From: Shewanella sp. ANA-3
Lineage (GTDB): Bacteria > Pseudomonadota > Gammaproteobacteria > Enterobacterales > Shewanellaceae
Assembly: GCF_000203935.1 (NCBI RefSeq)
Contig: NC_008577.1
Location: 2,480,001 to 2,544,000, forward strand
Direction: 5' to 3'
Length of the DNA: 64,000 bases
In this document: positions 53,846 through 63,480 of the stretch, piece by piece
Numbering within the stretch: position 1 is the first letter of the stretch
Layout of the letters: every line of letters starts with the position of its first letter
Program-made: the position numbers and the translations under genes
Notes under the pieces: model-generated
The model's database searches: none
What the model saw: only the letters and a program-made list of their open reading frames with translations
Told to the model about the DNA's origin: nothing

Positions 53846-54813
53846 TGAGTAGCTTCTGGAGTATTTGGATTAGCGTACTCTCGTTAACTGTGATCGCAGG
53901 ATGTTTTCTGTTGCTGCGTGTGTGTTCAAAGAACACCACGGATGTCAAAGAGGGCGAATCCATGGGTCACAGTTTCGATGGTATCGAAGAACTCAATAAC
54001 CCACTGCCAAAATGGTGGAGTTATATGTTCTATATCACTATCGTGTTTGGCCTAGTGTACTTAGCCCTGTTCCCAGGTTTAGGTAACTACAAAGGTCTAC
54101 TGAACTGGACCAGCTCTAACCAAAGCATTGGTACAGAGAAAGGGATTAAAGCCGATTCTGCAGCCGCGATTGAGCTGGCAGCAAAAGAAGGCATGTACGT
54201 TCAGTACGACCAAGAAGTTAAACACGCTAACGAAAAATATGGCCCAATCTTCGCGGCTTACTTGGCAACACCACTCGAAGAGTTAGTGAAAAACCAAGAA
54301 GCGTTGAAAGTGGGCGGTCGTTTGTTCCTACAAAACTGCGCCCAGTGCCATGGCTCTGACGCACGTGGTAGCAAAGGCTTCCCTAACCTGACCGACAGTG
54401 ATTGGTTATATGGTGGCGATTTAGCCACTATCAAGACCACTATCATGAACGGTCGTCATGGCATGATGCCACCAAAAGGTGGTTTGCCAATCGACGATAG
54501 CGAAATTGCAGGTCTGGCCGAGTACGTGGTTAAGTTATCTGGCCGTGAGCACGACGAGAAACTCGCCGCTCAAGGTCAAGGTTCATTCATGAAAGGTTGT
54601 TTTGCGTGTCACGGTATGGACGCAAAAGGCAACAAACTCATGGGCGCGCCTAACTTAACTGACGATGTTTGGTTATATGGCGGTAGCCGCGGCATGATCG
54701 AAGAAACGATCAAGCACGGCCGTGCAGGCGTGATGCCAGCATGGAAAGACGTTCTCGGTGAAGAGAAAGTCCACGTGATCGCAGCTTATGTTTATAGCTT
54801 GTCAAACAAGTAA
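53845..54813 (+). CDS. ccoP: cbb3 oxidase dihaem cytochrome c subunit III
   Basis: A 322-residue dihaem cytochrome. Two hydrophobic helices lie near residues 5-25 and 55-75. A periplasmic part follows with haem motifs CAQCHG (about 165) and CFACHG (about 252), each followed by an axial-Met segment (HGMMPPKGG, GRAGVMPAWK). The N-terminal SFDGIEELNNPLPKWW is typical of CcoP. The ATG at 53845 overlaps the ccoQ stop after CAGGAGAG. It is the last gene before a strong terminator. Confidence 0.95.
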   Translation: MSSFWSIWISVLSLTVIAGCFLLLRVCSKNTTDVKEGESMGHSFDGIEELNNPLPKWWSYMFYITIVFGLVYLALFPGLGNYKGLLNWTSSNQSIGTEKGIKADSAAAIELAAKEGMYVQYDQEVKHANEKYGPIFAAYLATPLEELVKNQEALKVGGRLFLQNCAQCHGSDARGSKGFPNLTDSDWLYGGDLATIKTTIMNGRHGMMPPKGGLPIDDSEIAGLAEYVVKLSGREHDEKLAAQGQGSFMKGCFACHGMDAKGNKLMGAPNLTDDVWLYGGSRGMIEETIKHGRAGVMPAWKDVLGEEKVHVIAAYVYSLSNK

Positions 54814-54831
54814 TTAGATATGAGTAACGCT

Positions 54832-54862
54832 AAGGCCTCGATAACGTCGAGGCCTTTTTTTT
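54832..54862 (+). terminator. terminator of ccoNOQP
   Basis: AAGGCCTCGA (54832-54841), loop TAACG, TCGAGGCCTT (54847-54856), with T to 54862. It separates the structural genes from the assembly genes. Confidence 0.9.
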
Positions 54863-54923
54863 AAAGTGCTAAAGCCACCTTTTAACGGTAAAATGGCGCA
54901 AATTTTTATTATGGGTATTTAAC

Positions 54924-55403
54924 ATGAGCGAACAACAACCCTGGTATAAGCAGTTTTGGCCTTGGTTTTTAATTATTCTTCCTTTGTGTGCCGTCGTCGC
55001 AAGTTTTACCACGCTAAAAATTGCCCTCTCAAACTCTGACTCTCTGGTCGCCGAGGATTATTACAAAGAAGGCAAAGCCATCAATATGGACTTGAGTAAG
55101 GTCAAATATGCCAAGCAGCTTGGCATGCAATGGCAACTCGAACAGAATCATCATGAACTCCTCTTCACTCAACACGGCGGCCCTGCTTACCAAGCTGCAT
55201 TAAAAGTTGAATTTTATCACCCAACCATTGCCGAAAAAGACATTAAGACCACAGTCACCGCCGATGCCAACCATGTGTATCGCATTACTCTGCCCGATGT
55301 ATTAACCGGTGCTTGGGAAGTCCGTCTGGAAGGTTTTGATGGCAAATGGCGTATTCATCAACGTGTCGAACTCAAAGACAACGTCCAATTGTGGTTGAAC
55401 TAA
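54924..55403 (+). CDS. ccoH: cbb3 oxidase assembly protein, FixH/CcoH family
   Basis: A 159-residue protein with one N-terminal transmembrane helix (FWPWFLIILPLCAVVASFTTL) and a periplasmic domain. The segment ALSNSDSLVAEDYYKEGKAIN with the D-Y-Y-K-x-G core is diagnostic of FixH. It works with the copper ATPase and CcoS in maturation of the oxidase. It is the first gene of the assembly operon, 61 bases after the ccoNOQP terminator, and is followed after ten bases by the ATPase. Confidence 0.92.
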   Translation: MSEQQPWYKQFWPWFLIILPLCAVVASFTTLKIALSNSDSLVAEDYYKEGKAINMDLSKVKYAKQLGMQWQLEQNHHELLFTQHGGPAYQAALKVEFYHPTIAEKDIKTTVTADANHVYRITLPDVLTGAWEVRLEGFDGKWRIHQRVELKDNVQLWLN

Positions 55404-55413
55404 TTGTGGTTGA

Positions 55414-57825
55414 ATGAATATTGCTATGACACATCCAAGTTGTTTTCACTGTAATGAGCCCGTGCTTACGGGCACTCAGTTTGTCACCCGTATCAATGAT
55501 CGCGATGAACTCATGTGTTGCCCTGGCTGCCAAGCGGTATCCCAAGCCATTGTGGATGCAGGTTTATTAAGCTATTACAAGTTTCGAACCGAGCCCGGCA
55601 GTAAACAGACGGCACTGGTACCTGATGAATTAAATCAGTTTAGTGCCTACGATTTGCCCGAAGTACAGCAGGACTTTGTCCACTCAGAGGAAAATAGTGA
55701 CTCTGTTTCGCTGTCCATCGATGGCATTACTTGTGCGGCCTGTGCGTGGTTAATCGAGCATAAAGTGAAACAACTGCCTGGCGTCAGCCAAGTGATGGTC
55801 AACTCCACCACCCAAAGGGCGATGATCAGCTGGGATAAACAGCAAGTTAAACTCAGTGATATTCTTGGGCAAATTAGCCGTATCGGTTATCAAGCCGCGC
55901 CCTATCAAGTGGATGAGCAAGAACTGACCGCCAAGCAAAATAGCCGCAAATTCTTATTGCGCTTAGGCTTGGCGGGTTTTGCGACTATGCAAGTGATGAT
56001 GTTCGCCCTCGCCCTCTATACCGGTTACTTTACCGATTTGGATGTGCAATATCGGGATTATTTCCGCTGGGTGAGCATGATTTTCGCCACGCCCGTGGTG
56101 CTGTATTCGGCGCAGCCCTTCTATTTCAGCGCCATTCGTACCCTGCTCAGTGGCAAACTCAATATGGATGTGTCGGTCTCTATCGCCATTGGCGGCGCCT
56201 ATATTGCCAGTTGCTTTGCCACCGTTAACGGCACGGGTGAAGTCTATTTTGAATCCGTTTCCATGTTTACCTTCTTCCTGCTGCTGGGGCGTTATTTCGA
56301 GCAGAAGGCAAGACAAAAGGCCTCCGTTAGCTCCAGCAATCTCCACAAATTAGTACCTCTTACGGCACATTTGGTCACGGCCCAGGGGCAAGAAGAGATC
56401 CCCGCTAAGAAATTACGCCTTGGGGACATTATCCTCATTAAACCCGGCGAGATGGTTGCCGCCGACGGCATCGTAGTTGACGGCCATACCAGCATCAATG
56501 AAGCCATGCTCACCGGTGAGCAAATGCCGATTGAAAAGCCCGTCGATAGCCAAGTGTTTGCTGGCACCATTAACCTAGACCAGCCTATCAAGGTAAAAGT
56601 CACCGCCCTTGGGCAAGATCAATTGGTTGCCGAGATTATTCGTCTGCAGGAATTAGCCTCAAACACTAAACCTGCCGTCGCTATGTTGGCCGATAAATTG
56701 TCGCGTTATTTCTCAGGCACTATCTTAACCATTGCGACAATCACCTATCTGGTATGGCTGCAAATCTCCCCCGAAGATGCCTTTTGGGTCACCTTGTCGG
56801 TATTAGTGGCCACCTGCCCTTGTGCCCTTGCGCTGGCGACCCCGACAGCCGTCACCTGTGCGACAGCTATTTTTACTCGCCTTGGGATCATTACCCGTAA
56901 GGCGGGCGTCTTTGAAAAACTGCCACAAATTAAGCATGTGGTATTTGATAAAACTGGCACTCTCACCTGCGGCACCCTATCGATAGCCAAAGTTGAGTGC
57001 CATAAAGATTTCACCCAAGAACAAGCACTGGCGATTGCTGCGGCGTTAGAATCAGGCTCACGCCACCCCATCGCTGCGGCCTTTGCCAGCTTTAGCCAAA
57101 CCGATGTGATTGCCGAGCAAGTTCACCATGAAGTGGGTTTTGGGGTGAAAGGCTTGATTAATGGCACCGAATACCGCATTGGTAACGCAAGCTTCACGGG
57201 TGCTACCGCCAAGCCCAAGCTTGCAAATCAGCTGATTTGGCTCGCCCGCAGCCATAATGGCCAGCTTGAAGTCATCGCCACTATTGAGATCCAAGATAAT
57301 ATCCGTGTCGATAGCAAAGAAACCGTCGATATTTTGAAGCAGCAAGGTTGCCAGGTCAGTATTGCCAGTGGCGATAGCTCTGGGCATGTGCATCAATTGG
57401 CGAAAGAACTCGGGATTAACGATGTCCACAGTGGACTGACTCCAGCCGATAAACTGGCACTGGTGACCAAACTACAACAATCGACACCAGTTGCGATGTT
57501 CGGCGATGGCATTAATGATGCACCAGTCTTGGCGGGCGCCGATTTGTCGGTGGCTATGGGGAGCGGCAGCGCGATTGCGAAAAACAGCGCCGATCTCATT
57601 CTGCTTGGCGATCACCTCTCTCGCTTCACCCAAGCGGTCAAGGTTGCTAAACTGACCACACAAATTATTCGTCAAAACCTCGCTTGGGCCTTAGGCTATA
57701 ACGCGCTGATTTTACCGCTGGCGGTAACTGGGCATGTTGCGCCTTATATTGCCGCCCTTGGCATGTCGGCAAGCTCTTTGATTGTTGTGGGTAACAGTTT
57801 GAGATTATTACGAATTAAATTATAA
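55414..57825 (+). CDS. ccoI: copper-transporting P1B-type ATPase for cbb3 assembly
   Basis: An 803-residue FixI/CcoI-type ATPase that supplies copper for the oxidase. The N-terminus has a Cys-rich zinc/copper motif (CFHCNEPV, CCPGCQAV) and an HMA domain with TCAACAW (Cys106 and Cys109). Eight membrane spans follow. The transport motif CPC (TCPCALALATPTA, about 467), the phosphorylation site DKTGT (Asp512) and the hinge GDGINDAP (about 697) are all intact. An ATG 12 bases later could also start it. It overlaps nothing and is followed by ccoS after 19 bases. Confidence 0.95.
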   Translation: MNIAMTHPSCFHCNEPVLTGTQFVTRINDRDELMCCPGCQAVSQAIVDAGLLSYYKFRTEPGSKQTALVPDELNQFSAYDLPEVQQDFVHSEENSDSVSLSIDGITCAACAWLIEHKVKQLPGVSQVMVNSTTQRAMISWDKQQVKLSDILGQISRIGYQAAPYQVDEQELTAKQNSRKFLLRLGLAGFATMQVMMFALALYTGYFTDLDVQYRDYFRWVSMIFATPVVLYSAQPFYFSAIRTLLSGKLNMDVSVSIAIGGAYIASCFATVNGTGEVYFESVSMFTFFLLLGRYFEQKARQKASVSSSNLHKLVPLTAHLVTAQGQEEIPAKKLRLGDIILIKPGEMVAADGIVVDGHTSINEAMLTGEQMPIEKPVDSQVFAGTINLDQPIKVKVTALGQDQLVAEIIRLQELASNTKPAVAMLADKLSRYFSGTILTIATITYLVWLQISPEDAFWVTLSVLVATCPCALALATPTAVTCATAIFTRLGIITRKAGVFEKLPQIKHVVFDKTGTLTCGTLSIAKVECHKDFTQEQALAIAAALESGSRHPIAAAFASFSQTDVIAEQVHHEVGFGVKGLINGTEYRIGNASFTGATAKPKLANQLIWLARSHNGQLEVIATIEIQDNIRVDSKETVDILKQQGCQVSIASGDSSGHVHQLAKELGINDVHSGLTPADKLALVTKLQQSTPVAMFGDGINDAPVLAGADLSVAMGSGSAIAKNSADLILLGDHLSRFTQAVKVAKLTTQIIRQNLAWALGYNALILPLAVTGHVAPYIAALGMSASSLIVVGNSLRLLRIKL

Positions 57826-57844
57826 CAACAAAAAGGCTTAGGTT

Positions 57845-58045
57845 ATGAGCATCATTTATGTACTAATTCCTATCGCGATGATCTTTGTGTTGATCGCCGT
57901 AGCCGTGTTCTTTTGGGCAGTAAAATCCGAACAATTCGATGACTTAGACCGTCAAAGTGTGTCGATTCTCTTCGATGAGGATGCAGACAAACCGACTCAA
58001 GCCAATCCATCGTCACAGGCACAAGATAAAGGCATGCCTCAGTGA
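57845..58045 (+). CDS. ccoS: cbb3 oxidase maturation protein CcoS
   Basis: A 66-residue protein with one N-terminal transmembrane helix (IYVLIPIAMIFVLIAVAVFFWAV). It then has the CcoS signature SEQFDDLDRQSVSILFDED. It is needed for cofactor insertion into the oxidase. Its stop overlaps the GTG of the next gene by four bases. Confidence 0.94.
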   Translation: MSIIYVLIPIAMIFVLIAVAVFFWAVKSEQFDDLDRQSVSILFDEDADKPTQANPSSQAQDKGMPQ

Positions 58046-58746
58046 TTGGCTCTGTGATTGAATATAACGTCACAGGGGCATTTCTGGTGGGGTTAATGGG
58101 CGCTGCCCACTGCTTTGGCATGTGTGGCGGCCTCGTTGGTGCCTTTTCTTCCCAACTGCCGAATCCTAAACAGGGCAATCACTTAGCCCATCAACTCACC
58201 TACTTATTAAGCTATAACCTCGGCCGGATCTTAAGTTATACCCTCGCAGGCGCCTTAGTCGGCGGTTCATCGGCCATGCTTGGGCACTTATTTGAACTCG
58301 ACAGTTACCTGTTGATCCTAAGGATCATTGCTGGCGTGATGATGATTGCAACCGGGCTTTACATTGCAAAAATCTGGGTGGGGATAGTGCAGATTGAGCG
58401 CCTTGGCCAAGTGTTATGGCGCTATCTGAAACCCTTAGCCCAACGCCTCGTCCCCATCAATACGCCAATGCAGGCCATCACCGCCGGACTCATTTGGGGC
58501 TGGCTACCCTGCGGCTTGGTCTATAGCACTTTAACCTGGTCGGTGGCGGCAGGCTCTGCCAGTCAAGGCGCTTTGATTATGTTCGCCTTTGGATTAGGGA
58601 CACTCCCCGCACTCCTGAGTGCCGGTGTTGCGGCCAAACGTTTGGCCAATTGGGTACAGCAAAAAACCGTTAGATTATTGAGTGGCTTACTTTTAATTGC
58701 CTTTGGCGCACAAACTTTATATATCGCCCTGTCGCAGCTAAACTAG
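58042..58746 (+). CDS. TauE/SafE-like (DsbD-type) membrane protein linked to cbb3 assembly
   Basis: A 234-residue membrane protein with about six spans. The N-terminal GLMGAAHCFGMCGGLVGAFS and the middle GLIWGWLPCGLVYSTLTWS carry the two conserved Cys/Pro motifs of the short UrtC/SafE-type proteins found beside fixI and ccoS. A role in copper or redox handling during oxidase assembly is inferred from this fixed neighbourhood. The GTG at 58042 overlaps the ccoS stop (GTGA), indicating coupling. It precedes etrA. Confidence 0.85.
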   Translation: MIGSVIEYNVTGAFLVGLMGAAHCFGMCGGLVGAFSSQLPNPKQGNHLAHQLTYLLSYNLGRILSYTLAGALVGGSSAMLGHLFELDSYLLILRIIAGVMMIATGLYIAKIWVGIVQIERLGQVLWRYLKPLAQRLVPINTPMQAITAGLIWGWLPCGLVYSTLTWSVAAGSASQGALIMFAFGLGTLPALLSAGVAAKRLANWVQQKTVRLLSGLLLIAFGAQTLYIALSQLN

Positions 58747-58801
58747 CCCAAGCGAGTGAATTGGTTTAACATGGCTGCAGTGGATTAACTTGAGAACCGA
58801 C

Positions 58802-59554
58802 ATGACAATAGAGCAGAATAAAAACCGTCGTCCCGCCGCGAGTGGGTGCGCAATTCATTGTCACGATTGCAGTATGGGTACCCTTTGTATTCCGTTTACC
58901 CTCAATGCCAACGAGCTCGATCAGCTCGACGATATCATTGAGCGTAAAAAGCCAATTCAAAAAGGTGAGCAGATTTTTAAATCAGGCGATCCATTAAAGT
59001 CCTTGTTCGCCATCCGCTCTGGTACTGTAAAAAGTTATACGATTACCGAACAGGGCGATGAACAGATCACCGGTTTCCATTTAGCGGGCGATGTGATTGG
59101 TTTTGACGGTATTCATGCTCAATCCCACCAGAGTTTTGCCCAAGCCTTAGAAACCTCAATGGTATGTGAAATCCCCTTCAATATTCTCGATGAGCTTTCA
59201 GGCAGCATGCCCAAGTTACGCCAACAAATCATGCGCTTAATGAGCAATGAAATCATGAGCGATCAAGAAATGATTTTATTGCTGAGCAAGAAAAATGCCG
59301 AGGAACGCCTCGCCGCATTTATCAGCAATCTAGCTAATCGCTTTGGCAACCGTGGTTTTTCTCCGAAAGAATTCCGTTTAACCATGACCCGTGGTGACAT
59401 TGGTAACTACCTTGGCTTAACCGTAGAAACCATCAGCCGCTTGTTAGGCCGTTTCCAAAAGTCAGGTTTGATTGAAGTGAAAGGCAAGTACATCACTATC
59501 CTTGACCACCACGAACTGAATCTCTTGGCAGGTAATGCCAGGATCGCCAGATAA
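58802..59554 (+). CDS. etrA: oxygen-sensing regulator EtrA (FNR)
   Basis: A 250-residue CRP/FNR-family regulator. The iron-sulfur ligands are in place at Cys20, Cys23, Cys29 and Cys122, the same numbers as in E. coli FNR, so it should hold an oxygen-labile [4Fe-4S] cluster. The cyclic-nucleotide-like barrel spans about 30-150. The DNA-binding helix [15 protein letters not shown] with E-x-x-S-R is identical to FNR and predicts recognition of TTGAT-N4-ATCAA. Such sites lie before ccoN and uspE in this window. The ATG at 58802 is chosen over a TTG at 58790 because it gives the FNR-like N-terminus. Confidence 0.95.
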   Translation: MTIEQNKNRRPAASGCAIHCHDCSMGTLCIPFTLNANELDQLDDIIERKKPIQKGEQIFKSGDPLKSLFAIRSGTVKSYTITEQGDEQITGFHLAGDVIGFDGIHAQSHQSFAQALETSMVCEIPFNILDELSGSMPKLRQQIMRLMSNEIMSDQEMILLLSKKNAEERLAAFISNLANRFGNRGFSPKEFRLTMTRGDIGNYLGLTVETISRLLGRFQKSGLIEVKGKYITILDHHELNLLAGNARIAR

Positions 59555-59624
59555 GTCACACCTTCCTAGATTTGTGCTTTAATATTCGTAATTAATGCGC
59601 TAGGCACTGGTTTTGAAAAGAGTT

Positions 59625-59638
59625 TTGATCTAGAACAA
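59625..59638. promoter_or_regulatory. FNR/EtrA-like box upstream of uspE
   Basis: TTGAT-CTAG-AACAA matches TTGAT-N4-ATCAA at nine of ten positions, 59 bases before the uspE ATG. An eight-base hairpin, GGCTCATG/CATGAGCC (59656-59676), lies between it and the start codon. Confidence 0.6.
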
Positions 59639-59696
59639 TACAGATAATTGCCAAAGGCTCATGATGAACATGAGCCTATGACTAAAGGAACATGTT

Positions 59697-60629
59697 ATGA
59701 AGGATTATCAAAAAATACTGGTAGTAGTCGACCCCACGACAGAGCATCAAGTTGCACTCGCCCGAGCGGTGACCTTGGCCAGTAAAAGTAACGCCCATGT
59801 GACTGTGTTTCTCTCTATTTTTGACTTCTCCTATGAAATGACATCGATTCTATCGAGCCAAGAGCGCGAAGCCATGCGCCAAGGTGTGATCGATCAGCGT
59901 CTGGCGTGGATCCAAGATCTACTGACTGCCTATAACCACCTGCAACTCGATATTGATACTCAAGTTATTTGGCACAATCGCCCATTTGAAAGCATCATCA
60001 ACCATGCGATTGCAGGGCAATATGATTTGATCGTCAAAGGCACCCACGCCCACGACAAGTTAAAGGCCGTTATTTTTACTCCAACCGATTGGCATTTAAT
60101 GCGTAAAGCGCCTGTGCCTGTGTTGATGGTCAAAGATCATGATTGGCCAGAAGCGGGTAAAATCCTCTGCGCCGTCAACGTGGCAACCGAAGACACCGAT
60201 CATCAGATGCTAAACGGCAAGATTATCGAACATGCCAAGGATTTAGCCGCAAAATTTGCCGCCGAAGTGCACTTAGTCAATGGTTATCCCGGCACACCGG
60301 TGAATCTTGCCATTGAACTGCCTGATTTCGATGCACAAACCTATAACGACACCATTCGCATGCAACATGAGCAACGAGTGCAATACCTTGCCAATGCCTA
60401 TGGTATCGATACCCTGCACTGCCATGTGAAAGAAGGCTTGCCAGAGGATGTGATCCCTGAACTTGCCGAGCAACTCGATGCCGAGCTGGTCATTTTAGGT
60501 ACTGTCGGTCGGACTGGATTCTCGGCGGCGCTTATCGGCAATACCGCAGAGCATGTGATTGATAGCATTAACTGTGATTTATTAGCCATCAAACCCGATG
60601 GTTATAAATCACCGCTTGAAGAGGCATAA
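59697..60629 (+). CDS. uspE: universal stress protein UspE
   Basis: A 310-residue soluble protein made of two Usp domains (about 1-150 and 155-305). The second carries the nucleotide-loop pattern [20 protein letters not shown]. The first ends VPVLMVKDH, also typical. UspE is often found next to fnr and is linked to stress survival and cell aggregation. The ATG follows AAAGGAACATGTT. An FNR-like box upstream suggests EtrA control. A terminator follows 44 bases after its stop. Confidence 0.93.
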
Positions 60630-60672
60630 CGCACGCCGCTCTTTACCCCGCCGTCGATAGCTGGAATAATAC

Positions 60673-60706
60673 GCGCCCTGAAACTGAGTTACTGGGCGCT
60701 TTTTTT
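60673..60706 (+). terminator. terminator of uspE
   Basis: GCGCCC (60673-60678) and GGGCGC (60694-60699) with inner AACT/AGTT pairing, followed by seven T (60700-60706). The next gene starts almost at once. Confidence 0.8.
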
Positions 60707-60718
60707 ATGTTGGAAGCT

Positions 60719-61675
60719 ATGTCTGAAGTTACGGCGAGTCAAATGCCTGAAGAATTATCAAAAAAACAAATTACCCGTCTGAATAAATTACAGAAGCGTC
60801 TGCGCCGTGAAGTGGGTAGTGCCATCGCCGATTACAACATGATTGAAGATGGCGACCGAGTCATGTGCTGCTTAAGTGGCGGTAAAGACAGTTACGCCAT
60901 GCTGGATATTCTGCTTAATCTACAGCAGCGCGCGCCCGTACAGTTCGAAATTATTGCCGTTAATTTAGATCAAAAGCAGCCGGGTTTCCCTGAACACGTA
61001 CTGCCAGCCTATTTAGACAGCCTTAATATTCCCTATCACATCCTCGAGAAAGACACTTACTCGATTGTGAAAGAAAAGATCCCTGAAGGCAAAACCACTT
61101 GCTCGCTGTGCTCTCGCCTGCGTCGCGGTACTCTCTATGGCTTTGCCCAGCGCATTGGCGCAACCAAAATCGCACTAGGCCACCACAGAGACGATATTAT
61201 TGAGACCATGTTCCTCAACATGTTCTACGGCGGCAAGATGAAAGCCATGCCACCTAAGTTGCTCTCGGACGACGGCGCTAACGTGGTTATTCGTCCACTC
61301 GCCTATTGCCGCGAAAAGGATTTAGAAGAATATGCGGAATTGAAAAAATTCCCCATCATTCCCTGTAATCTTTGTGGCTCGCAGGAAAACCTCAAGCGTC
61401 AAGCAGTGAAAGACATGCTCAATCAGTGGGATAGACTCTACCCAGGCCGTATTGAAACTATTTTCACCGCCATGCAAAACACTGCCCCTTCACAGGGTGT
61501 TGACCGTGAGCAGTTTGACTTTGTGTCGTTGAAACGCGATCCCAACGCGCCAATGAAGGGTGATGTGGCCGAAGCCGATTTACCCGCATTTGACTTTTTG
61601 GATATCGCCAACAGCGGCCATATCGATTTAGATGCGGCAAAACGCATCAATATCGTCAACGTTTACGAAGCGTAA
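60719..61675 (+). CDS. ttcA: tRNA 2-thiocytidine(32) synthetase TtcA
   Basis: A 318-residue PP-loop enzyme that thiolates cytidine 32 of certain tRNAs. The ATP loop is [13 protein letters not shown] near residue 55. The iron-sulfur ligands are in [10 protein letters not shown] (about 130) and [13 protein letters not shown] (about 220), as in Ttc[15 protein letters not shown] is also conserved. Two starts are possible: ATG 60707 directly follows the terminator T run, and ATG 60719 (MSEVTASQ) is preferred by family length. Confidence 0.94.
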
Positions 61676-61689
61676 ACGCGATACGCATA

Positions 61690-61717
61690 AAAAAAGCCCA
61701 CGAGAGTGGGCTTTTTT
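61690..61717. terminator. bidirectional terminator between ttcA and the DUF2987 gene
   Basis: AAAAAAGCCCAC (61690-61701), loop GAGA, GTGGGCTTTTTT (61706-61717). The perfect stem has T runs on both strands and serves the two convergent genes. Confidence 0.9.
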
Positions 61718-61734
61718 ATAGCTTAAATCTATCC

Positions 61735-62358
61735 TTACTTAACCCAAGGGCTCAACACGGTCGGCGCTTGGCTAAATTGCAACGACGTCAAGCTGTTAAG
61801 CTGCTCAACACTCAACTTAAAGCTGCTGTTCACCTGTTGCTCACGCCCATCAAGCGTCACAGTAACGGCTTGGTCTTGAGCAAATTCAAAGTTTAATCCC
61901 GCGATTGGCTCCTTAAAATAGCGCATCGGGAAGCCCTGCATGGCTCCGAGTAAAGCATCCATTTCGCTGGCGATTTGCGCTAGTCGCGCCTTGTCGTATG
62001 TGGCTAAAGTCTGCTTAGCTCTGACTTGCATTGCAATACCACAGCCCTCAGCCTTGCCCTCAAACTCTAGATTCACTAATGCGCGTTGATCTTTAAGCGC
62101 GTCATCAAAGGGAATAAACAACCGCTGCGCCGCAGTATAAGTGAGTGGCGTTGAATTTAATTCACTCGAAATGCTTCCACTCTGGATCTGACAATTAGGT
62201 AGCATTGGTACACTAAAGGCGATTTCGACTAACTGATAATTTCCCTTATTGACTTGCTTTAATCTGTCATAAAAGCCTTTATATTCGAGGGAAATCGTTT
62301 CTGCCTGCAGACTTGTCGCACACAAGCAAAGCCCCACTAACCACCATTTTTTATGCAT
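61735..62358 (-). CDS. DUF2987-family exported protein
   Basis: A 207-residue protein with a signal peptide (WWLVGLCLCATSLQA, cleaved about residue 19). The mature part starts ETISLEYKGFYDRLKQVNKG and resembles the DUF2987 family of Shewanella and relatives; function unknown. It has three cysteines in the mature part and no membrane helix. Its start overlaps the end of bax by eight bases, so the two are co-transcribed. Confidence 0.75.
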   Translation of the reverse strand: MHKKWWLVGLCLCATSLQAETISLEYKGFYDRLKQVNKGNYQLVEIAFSVPMLPNCQIQSGSISSELNSTPLTYTAAQRLFIPFDDALKDQRALVNLEFEGKAEGCGIAMQVRAKQTLATYDKARLAQIASEMDALLGAMQGFPMRYFKEPIAGLNFEFAQDQAVTVTLDGREQQVNSSFKLSVEQLNSLTSLQFSQAPTVLSPWVK

Positions 62359-63163
62359 CCGCCTTCACCAAATATTTTTCATTATGACGTAACATATCGA
62401 GTAACTCGTCGATATAAGCCTCTTGCCTTTCAGAATAATTCACTAGTCCATAGATCAGTTGGTCGGCACTTAATTCGGCTTCCTGAGAGCGTAAATCTGC
62501 ACGTATTGAGCGAAACAGCGTGTATGCCGTATTCGAATTCAAATTGCGCATATAGGAAGACACTGAAGCGTCCACCGAGGGAAACACTTTCACTTCATGG
62601 GTTTTGCCCGAACCACGAGAGGATGGCACTATGCCGCAACCATTGCTAAAACACCATTCGCCGAAAAAGTTAAAGCCTTCACGGGCAAAACGCGAACTGC
62701 CCCATCCCGATTCATTGGCCGCCTGAATAAGCACCATAGATTCGGGAATAATATCGACCCGTTTCAGTAAACTGTTCAGGGATTTTGCATCCACATTACG
62801 GGCAGCATATTGATATTTATCAAATAACTGATTGAGCTGCGCTAACTGCTTATCCGACAGAGTACTGTCGTTCTCCACTAAGGCCAACATGTCGGTGATA
62901 AAGTCACGCTCGGTGGCAATAATGGCATTTTGTTGTTGAATGATCGGCCTGAGAAAATCAAAAAAGGCACGCTTTTTTTCCGCCACATCATTGATGGCAG
63001 AAAAGTCAGGCACTTGAGTAACGGGATCAACGGAGTTTTCCAGTTGGTTAACGATAGATTCAGGCTCATCAATAGTAGGAATGAGCCAGACTCTCAGCGA
63101 AAAAATCGCTAAGATCACTAGGGCTAACGCGAGTGTAAACGAACCAATTCTACCTGTTTTCAA
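62351..63163 (-). CDS. bax: Bax-like glucosaminidase-fold protein
   Basis: A 270-residue protein with an N-terminal membrane anchor or signal (SFTLALALVILAIFSL). The C-terminal domain is of the FlgJ/Bax glucosaminidase type. The catalytic Glu is in MVLIQAANESGWGSSRFARE, followed by FNFFGEWCFSNGCGIVPSSR and a YMRNLNSNTAY segment. Such proteins cut or remodel peptidoglycan, or are linked to biofilm and cell-wall functions. It is the first gene of a two-gene operon. The opposite strand beyond 63163 leads to yvcK. Confidence 0.88.
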   Translation of the reverse strand: MKTGRIGSFTLALALVILAIFSLRVWLIPTIDEPESIVNQLENSVDPVTQVPDFSAINDVAEKKRAFFDFLRPIIQQQNAIIATERDFITDMLALVENDSTLSDKQLAQLNQLFDKYQYAARNVDAKSLNSLLKRVDIIPESMVLIQAANESGWGSSRFAREGFNFFGEWCFSNGCGIVPSSRGSGKTHEVKVFPSVDASVSSYMRNLNSNTAYTLFRSIRADLRSQEAELSADQLIYGLVNYSERQEAYIDELLDMLRHNEKYLVKADA

Positions 63164-63480
63164 TAAGTCACCTTTGATATTGAGTCACGAGTGGCAAAAT
63201 AAGCGCCAGATTATATGTCATATCTTGAAATTCACGAAATCTGACGACAAAACCGCCCATGCCAAGCGCAGTCAAAGCGTATCTGTGCTGAAAATGCGAT
63301 CCCACGCTTAACTCATACACATTGGCACAATTTGAGCGTGAATATTTAGTGCATGCTTTTGACTGAGCTTTTATACTAAGGTTCCGTTAACGCAGGTATT
63401 GGCAACTGAGCCCAAACGAGGCTTCGCAACACCGCTTAACAACAGGACAGGATTTTTTGGGTATTCAGGAAGGAACCCTC